Of a stretch of DNA of 36,870 bases, positions 33,729 to 36,870 are shown one piece after another; positions within the stretch are counted from its first letter, which is position 1, and the number at the start of each line of letters is the position of its first letter. The notes beneath the pieces are model-generated. The model ran no database searches, was not told the origin of the DNA, and worked only from the letters and a program-made list of their open reading frames with translations. Where the stretch lies: NCBI GenBank assembly GCA_025964685.1, contig JAOPYG010000446.1:1-36870 (forward strand), given 5' to 3'. The translations under genes and the position numbers were made by a program. This DNA comes from Actinoallomurus sp. GTDB lineage: Bacteria; Actinomycetota; Actinomycetes; Streptosporangiales; Streptosporangiaceae.

Positions 33729-33760
33729 ATACTAGTGTCTCAAAGAATGAGATCGATCTC
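33729..33760 (-). promoter_or_regulatory. Leaderless promoter and candidate operators of the MFS gene
   Basis: -10 TAGTAT (33734-33729 on the - strand) ends six bases before the ATG. It is inside the imperfect palindrome GATACTAGTGTC. Upstream, GAGATCGATCTC (33749-33760) is a perfect 12-bp palindrome, suited to a dimeric repressor near the -35. The regulator is not in the window. Confidence 0.45.
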
Positions 33761-33769
33761 GGGTACGAG

Positions 33770-33801
33770 AAAGCCCCCGCCGACGGTCCGGCGGGGGCTT
33801 T
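33770..33801 (-). terminator. Terminator of the S37 peptidase gene
   Basis: Perfect 13-bp stem AAAGCCCCCGCCG / CGGCGGGGGCTTT with a 6-base loop, 8 bases past the stop on the - strand. It ends in TTTCTCG, a classical Rho-independent form. Confidence 0.9.
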
Positions 33802-33809
33802 GCCCGCGA

Positions 33810-35216
33810 TCAGAGACGCGGGTGCTGCGCGAGGATCGGGTCCTCGGCCACCTGCGGGCTGAGCAGGGACTTCGCCTGCTGCTGCGGCGTCGAGACGCCG
33901 GCCCAGCGCAGCAGGTCGGCGGTCGCCTCGGCCTTCTGCGCGGCCGGCAGCGTCGCGATGAGCCTGCCGCTGTGGTTCCTGCCCGGCGACACGAACACCT
34001 TCGAGTCACGGCTGCCCGGACCGAGGCGGAACGGCTCGGCGCCCCACGGGTCGTTCTGTCCGTAGAGGAACAGCATGTGCGAGGCCTTTGTCCGCACCCA
34101 GTGGTCGATGTCGTCCATCGCCTTCGGCTCGAACTTCATCGGGATGTCCCGCGGGACGTACGTGCGGGGCTGGTAGGTGCTCTCCCAGCGGAGCAGCGGG
34201 TGCAGGTACTTGAAGCTCGGTGACGGCCAGCCGAGCTGGGTGCCCGCCTGGTAGTAGTACGGGATGAAGGGCTCCAGGCCCTGGTCCGTGTAGGTCAGCG
34301 CACCGGAGACCAGGTCGAAGTAGTTGTAGATCTCATCCGTCGAGGCGGTGGTGGCCGGGACGTCGGCGCACTCCGACTGCAGGTGGTACTGCCAGAACGC
34401 CCACTCGAAGTCCATGACGGAGTTCTCGAAGGCGCGGTCGACGGACTTGATGATGTTCCAGGTGTAGCCGGCGTCCTGGGCGGCGGCGGTCATCCGCGCC
34501 TCCATCTCCGGCCGGCGCTTGAGCATCTCGCGCTGGAGGTTCTCCAGGTCGACGCGGCACTTGGGGTCGGTGCCGACCGTCTTGAAGAACTTGTCGTACG
34601 CGCTGTCTTCCTTGTTGTTCACGTCGTTGGGCGCGACGTAGGCCACCGTGCCGTCGACGTCGTTCGGGTAGAAGCGCTTGTGGTACGTGGCGGTCATGCC
34701 GCCCTTGCTCGCGCCCGTGGAGATCCACTTGCCGTGATAGATCTTCTTGAGCGCCGCGATGAGGTCGTGCTCGTCGGTGGCGGCCTGCCAGATCGTGTCC
34801 TTGGACCACTGCGTGGGCTGCGGGATGGACGGGGAGAAGAACCGGTACTCCACCGAGATCTGGTTACCGTCCACGAGGCCGGTCGGCTCGGACAAGAACA
34901 TGGTCTCGGGAGTGTTGTAGCCGCTGGTGTAGAGGACCATGGGCCGGTCGTCGGCCTTGTGCTCGAGCATGATGCGCTGCTCGAACCAGCCCTTTTTCGG
35001 ATTCCGGTGGTCGACCGGCTGGCGGTAGTCCAGCCAGAACCACCGGTAGCCCGTGAGGCTGGAGGTCTTCTCCTGCACCGTCATGCCGGGAATCGCCTTG
35101 AGCCTGGCCAGAATGTCGGCGTCGGCCTTGGCCGGCGCTGCGTGCGCGGTACCCGAGACGCCGCTGAGACCGGCCGCGAGCACGACGGCCAGCAGTCCCC
35201 GTGAGACCTTACGCAT
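33810..35216 (-). CDS. Secreted prolyl tri/tetrapeptidyl aminopeptidase-like peptidase (S37)
   Basis: 468 residues. The N-terminus MRKVSRGLLAVVLAAGLSGV and then SGTAHAAPAKA is a Sec signal peptide with an AHA-type cleavage site. The mature enzyme is an alpha/beta hydrolase of the PS-10/S37 type: MVLYTSGYNTPETMFLSEPT, WISTGASKGGMTATYHKRFY with the nucleophile Ser, LFLYGQNDPWGAEPFRLGPG with the Asp, and VSPGRNHSGRLIATLP with the His. S37 enzymes release tripeptides from extracellular proteins. Start: ATG 35216, with AAGGGG 5 bases upstream; the in-frame GTG 35222 would abut that site. It has its own strong terminator. Confidence 0.92.
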   Translation of the reverse strand: MRKVSRGLLAVVLAAGLSGVSGTAHAAPAKADADILARLKAIPGMTVQEKTSSLTGYRWFWLDYRQPVDHRNPKKGWFEQRIMLEHKADDRPMVLYTSGYNTPETMFLSEPTGLVDGNQISVEYRFFSPSIPQPTQWSKDTIWQAATDEHDLIAALKKIYHGKWISTGASKGGMTATYHKRFYPNDVDGTVAYVAPNDVNNKEDSAYDKFFKTVGTDPKCRVDLENLQREMLKRRPEMEARMTAAAQDAGYTWNIIKSVDRAFENSVMDFEWAFWQYHLQSECADVPATTASTDEIYNYFDLVSGALTYTDQGLEPFIPYYYQAGTQLGWPSPSFKYLHPLLRWESTYQPRTYVPRDIPMKFEPKAMDDIDHWVRTKASHMLFLYGQNDPWGAEPFRLGPGSRDSKVFVSPGRNHSGRLIATLPAAQKAEATADLLRWAGVSTPQQQAKSLLSPQVAEDPILAQHPRL

Positions 35217-35310
35217 TCTCACCCCTTTGTGTCGGTCAATAGCAGGCGCGACAATACGGGCGAGAAGGCGTAAAAGGGATCCCCTATTTTGGTTCGTTAC
35301 AGAACTGTCG

Positions 35311-35330
35311 CCGGTCCTTATGACGACCGG
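35311..35330 (-). terminator. Hairpin downstream of the thioesterase gene
   Basis: CCGGTC / GACCGG, 6-bp stem with an 8-base loop, 14 bases past the thioesterase stop. Modest stability. Confidence 0.45.
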
Positions 35331-35343
35331 TCAGGTGCTCGCC

Positions 35344-35763
35344 TTACTGGTACGTCTTGAGGAAGGCGATTTCGTCCTCGCTGAGACGGCGGGCGCCGGC
35401 CTTGTCGAGGTCGTACGCGACGATGACCGACGAAGCCCTGGCGTAGACGCGCTCGTCGTCACGCACCTCGTACGCCAGCGCGAACGACCCCGCACGCACC
35501 TCGGTCACCCAGGTCTCCACCCGGACGGGGTCGGGACCGAACAGCAGCGGGCGCTTGTAGTCGATCTCGTGGCGGGCGACGACGAGACCTTTCAGCGGCT
35601 CGCGCCCCTCGCGTATCAGGTCCAGCCGGAACATCGAGATCCGCGCGTCTTCCAGGTACGTCAGGTAGCGGCAGTTGTTGACGTGACCGAGCACGTCGAT
35701 GTCGCCGAAACGTACGTGGAACTCATGGACGTGCCGACGGTTCGTCTCGAGCCGGTCTGGCAT
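35344..35763 (-). CDS. Acyl-CoA thioesterase (hotdog fold, 4HBT)
   Basis: 139 residues. Hydrolyses acyl-CoA thioesters in the cytosol. The hotdog signature is VRFGDIDVLGHVNNCRYLTY, with the catalytic Asp of the FGDxDxxGHVNN motif, then LVVARHEIDYKRPLLFGPD and VETWVTEVRAGSFALAYEVR. This is the 4-hydroxybenzoyl-CoA thioesterase type. Start ATG 35763, with GAGGTGA about 8 bases upstream; longer in-frame starts exist (GTG 35775, and to 35808) but lack support. It lies 78 bases downstream of ettA on the same strand, a pairing also seen, as I recall, in M. tuberculosis (Rv2475c/Rv2477c). Confidence 0.9.
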   Translation of the reverse strand: MPDRLETNRRHVHEFHVRFGDIDVLGHVNNCRYLTYLEDARISMFRLDLIREGREPLKGLVVARHEIDYKRPLLFGPDPVRVETWVTEVRAGSFALAYEVRDDERVYARASSVIVAYDLDKAGARRLSEDEIAFLKTYQ

Positions 35764-35806
35764 TGGGTCATTCACCTCGGGGGGCCGTCGTCGCTGCGTT
35801 TTCGCC

Positions 35807-35825
35807 ACGGGGCCACCGGCCCCGT
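35807..35825 (-). terminator. Hairpin downstream of ettA
   Basis: Perfect 8-bp stem ACGGGGCC / GGCCCCGT with a 3-base loop, 16 bases past the ettA stop on the - strand. No U-run, so read-through into the thioesterase gene is possible. Confidence 0.55.
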
Positions 35826-35841
35826 CGCGGGTACGCGGTGC

Positions 35842-36870
35842 TCAGCGGGTGAGTTTGCGGTACGTGACGCGGTGCGGGCGTGCTGCCTCGGCACCGAGCC
35901 GCTCGACCTTGTTCTTCTCGTAGTCGGCGAAGTTGCCCTCGTACCAGAACCAGTTCGAGCCCTCTTCCCACGCCAGAATGTGCGTGGCGATGCGGTCGAG
36001 GAACCACCGGTCGTGCGAGGTGATCACGGCGCAGCCCGGGAACTCCAGCAGGGCGTTCTCCAGCGATCCGAGCGTCTCGACGTCGAGGTCGTTGGTGGGC
36101 TCGTCCAGCAGCAGGACGTTGCCGCCCTGCTTGAGGGTGAGCGCGAGGTTGAGCCGGTTGCGCTCACCGCCGGACAGCACGCCCGCGGGCTTTTGCTGGT
36201 CGGGGCCCTTGAACCCGAACGCGGCGACGTACGCGCGGCTCGGCATCTCCACCTGGCCGACCTTGATGTGGTCGAGGCCGTCGGAGACGACCTGCCAGAC
36301 GTTCTTCTTCGGGTCGATGCCGCCGCGGCCCTGGTCGACGTAGGAGAGCTGGACCGTCTCGCCGACCTTGAGCACGCCGTCGTCCGGCTTCTCGCCGTCG
36401 TTCGCCGCCCCGGGAGGCGCACCCGCGCCGGCCTGCCCGACGATCATCCGGAACAGGGTCGTCTTGCCGACGCCGTTGGGCCCGATGACGCCGACGATGC
36501 CGTTCGGCGGGAGGGTGAACGAGAGGTTCTCCATCAGCAGCCGGTCGTCGAAGCCCTTCGTGAGGTGGTCCGCGACGATCACCGTGGTGCCCAGACGGGG
36601 CCCCGGCGGGATCTGGATCTCCTCGAAGTCGAGCTTGCGGTACTTGGCCGCCTCGGCCGCCATCTCCTCGTACCGCTGCAGACGGGCCCGGCTCTTGGTC
36701 TGGCGCGCCTTGGGGTTGGAGCGGACCCACTCCAGCTCGTCTTCCAGGCGCTTCTTCTTCTTGATGTCCTTCTGACCCTCGACCTTGAGCCGCTCGGCCT
36801 TCTTCTCCAGGTAGCTGGAGTAGTTGCCCTCGTACGGGTAGCAGCGGCCGCGGTCGAGCTCGAGGATCCA
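35842..36870 (-). CDS. ettA: Energy-dependent translational throttle protein EttA (ABC-F), C-terminal part
   Basis: ABC-F ATPase that binds the ribosomal E site and gates the first steps of elongation by ATP level. 342 codons are visible; the N-terminal ATPase domain lies beyond the right edge. The visible part begins in the WILELDRGRCYPYEGNYSSY end of domain 1, then the charged P-site tRNA-interacting linker (EKKAERL through ARLQRYEEM), then domain 2: Walker A IGPNGVGKTTLFRM, ABC signature GVLSGGERNRLNLAL, Walker B NVLLLDEPTNDLD, and switch His in ITSHDRWFLDR. An insertion GQAGAGAPPGAANDGEKPDD after Walker A is longer than in E. coli. The tail ends AARPHRVTYRKLTR. Confidence 0.95.
   Translation of the reverse strand, partial: WILELDRGRCYPYEGNYSSYLEKKAERLKVEGQKDIKKKKRLEDELEWVRSNPKARQTKSRARLQRYEEMAAEAAKYRKLDFEEIQIPPGPRLGTTVIVADHLTKGFDDRLLMENLSFTLPPNGIVGVIGPNGVGKTTLFRMIVGQAGAGAPPGAANDGEKPDDGVLKVGETVQLSYVDQGRGGIDPKKNVWQVVSDGLDHIKVGQVEMPSRAYVAAFGFKGPDQQKPAGVLSGGERNRLNLALTLKQGGNVLLLDEPTNDLDVETLGSLENALLEFPGCAVITSHDRWFLDRIATHILAWEEGSNWFWYEGNFADYEKNKVERLGAEAARPHRVTYRKLTR

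Overview
The window is high-GC actinobacterial chromosome. Supporting signs are GTG/TTG starts, AGGAGG-type ribosome binding sites, a mycothiol-linked DsbA-like protein, a Nur-type nickel operator, an XRE-TPR regulator and genes that look leaderless. Gene content suggests Streptosporangiales, perhaps Thermomonosporaceae. That rank is an inference; there is no 16S gene here.

A conserved backbone is interleaved with accessory DNA. Backbone in order: trigger factor (tig, cut by the left edge), tRNA-Pro(UGG), tRNA-Gly(UCC), ribose-5-phosphate isomerase B (rpiB), an Rv2466c-like DsbA-fold protein, aminopeptidase N (pepN), an HNH protein, group II truncated haemoglobin (glbO), an acyl-CoA thioesterase and EttA (cut by the right edge). 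From memory, this is the order of Mycobacterium tuberculosis Rv2462c to Rv2477c. Inserted are a class II aldolase, a PPOX flavoprotein, hemerythrin, a SpoIIE-type phosphatase, aldehyde dehydrogenase, a nickel/cobalt permease, MalQ, an amidase, a NERD protein, IlvD, a methyltransferase, a prolyl oligopeptidase, an XRE-TPR regulator unit, an MscS channel, an MFS permease and a secreted S37 peptidase.

Region by region: 1-2125 holds tig, aldolase and PPOX. 2127-2700 is a non-coding block almost without T on the + strand, in which a short motif recurs every 98 bases. 2724-3061 carries the two tRNAs. 3090-4769 is a decay zone: an N-terminally truncated DUF3626 gene, an intact hemerythrin gene, and the remains of a divergent SDR/AraC pair. 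4777-10072 is accessory metabolism and signalling, ending in a nickel permease with a Nur box. 10116-14554 is DsbA-like, pepN and an unknown protein with a Cys cluster. 14580-21260 holds a DHFR-like protein, AraC regulator, MalQ, amidase, NERD and VOC genes. 21359-26998 holds ilvD, methyltransferase, prolyl oligopeptidase, a VOC remnant and a secreted protein. 27098-30825 has a mini-ORF coupled to HNH, FmdB, and a GNAT/XRE-TPR operon divergent from a small Trp-rich protein. 31094-36870 has MscS, GlbO, MFS, S37 peptidase, thioesterase and EttA.

The most unusual feature is the T-depleted 98-base-period block next to tRNA-Pro. Next are the Nur box, a recurring 6-base gap from -10 hexamer to start codon, and the XRE-TPR/small-protein pair. 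I found no CRISPR array, insertion sequence, prophage or biosynthetic cluster.
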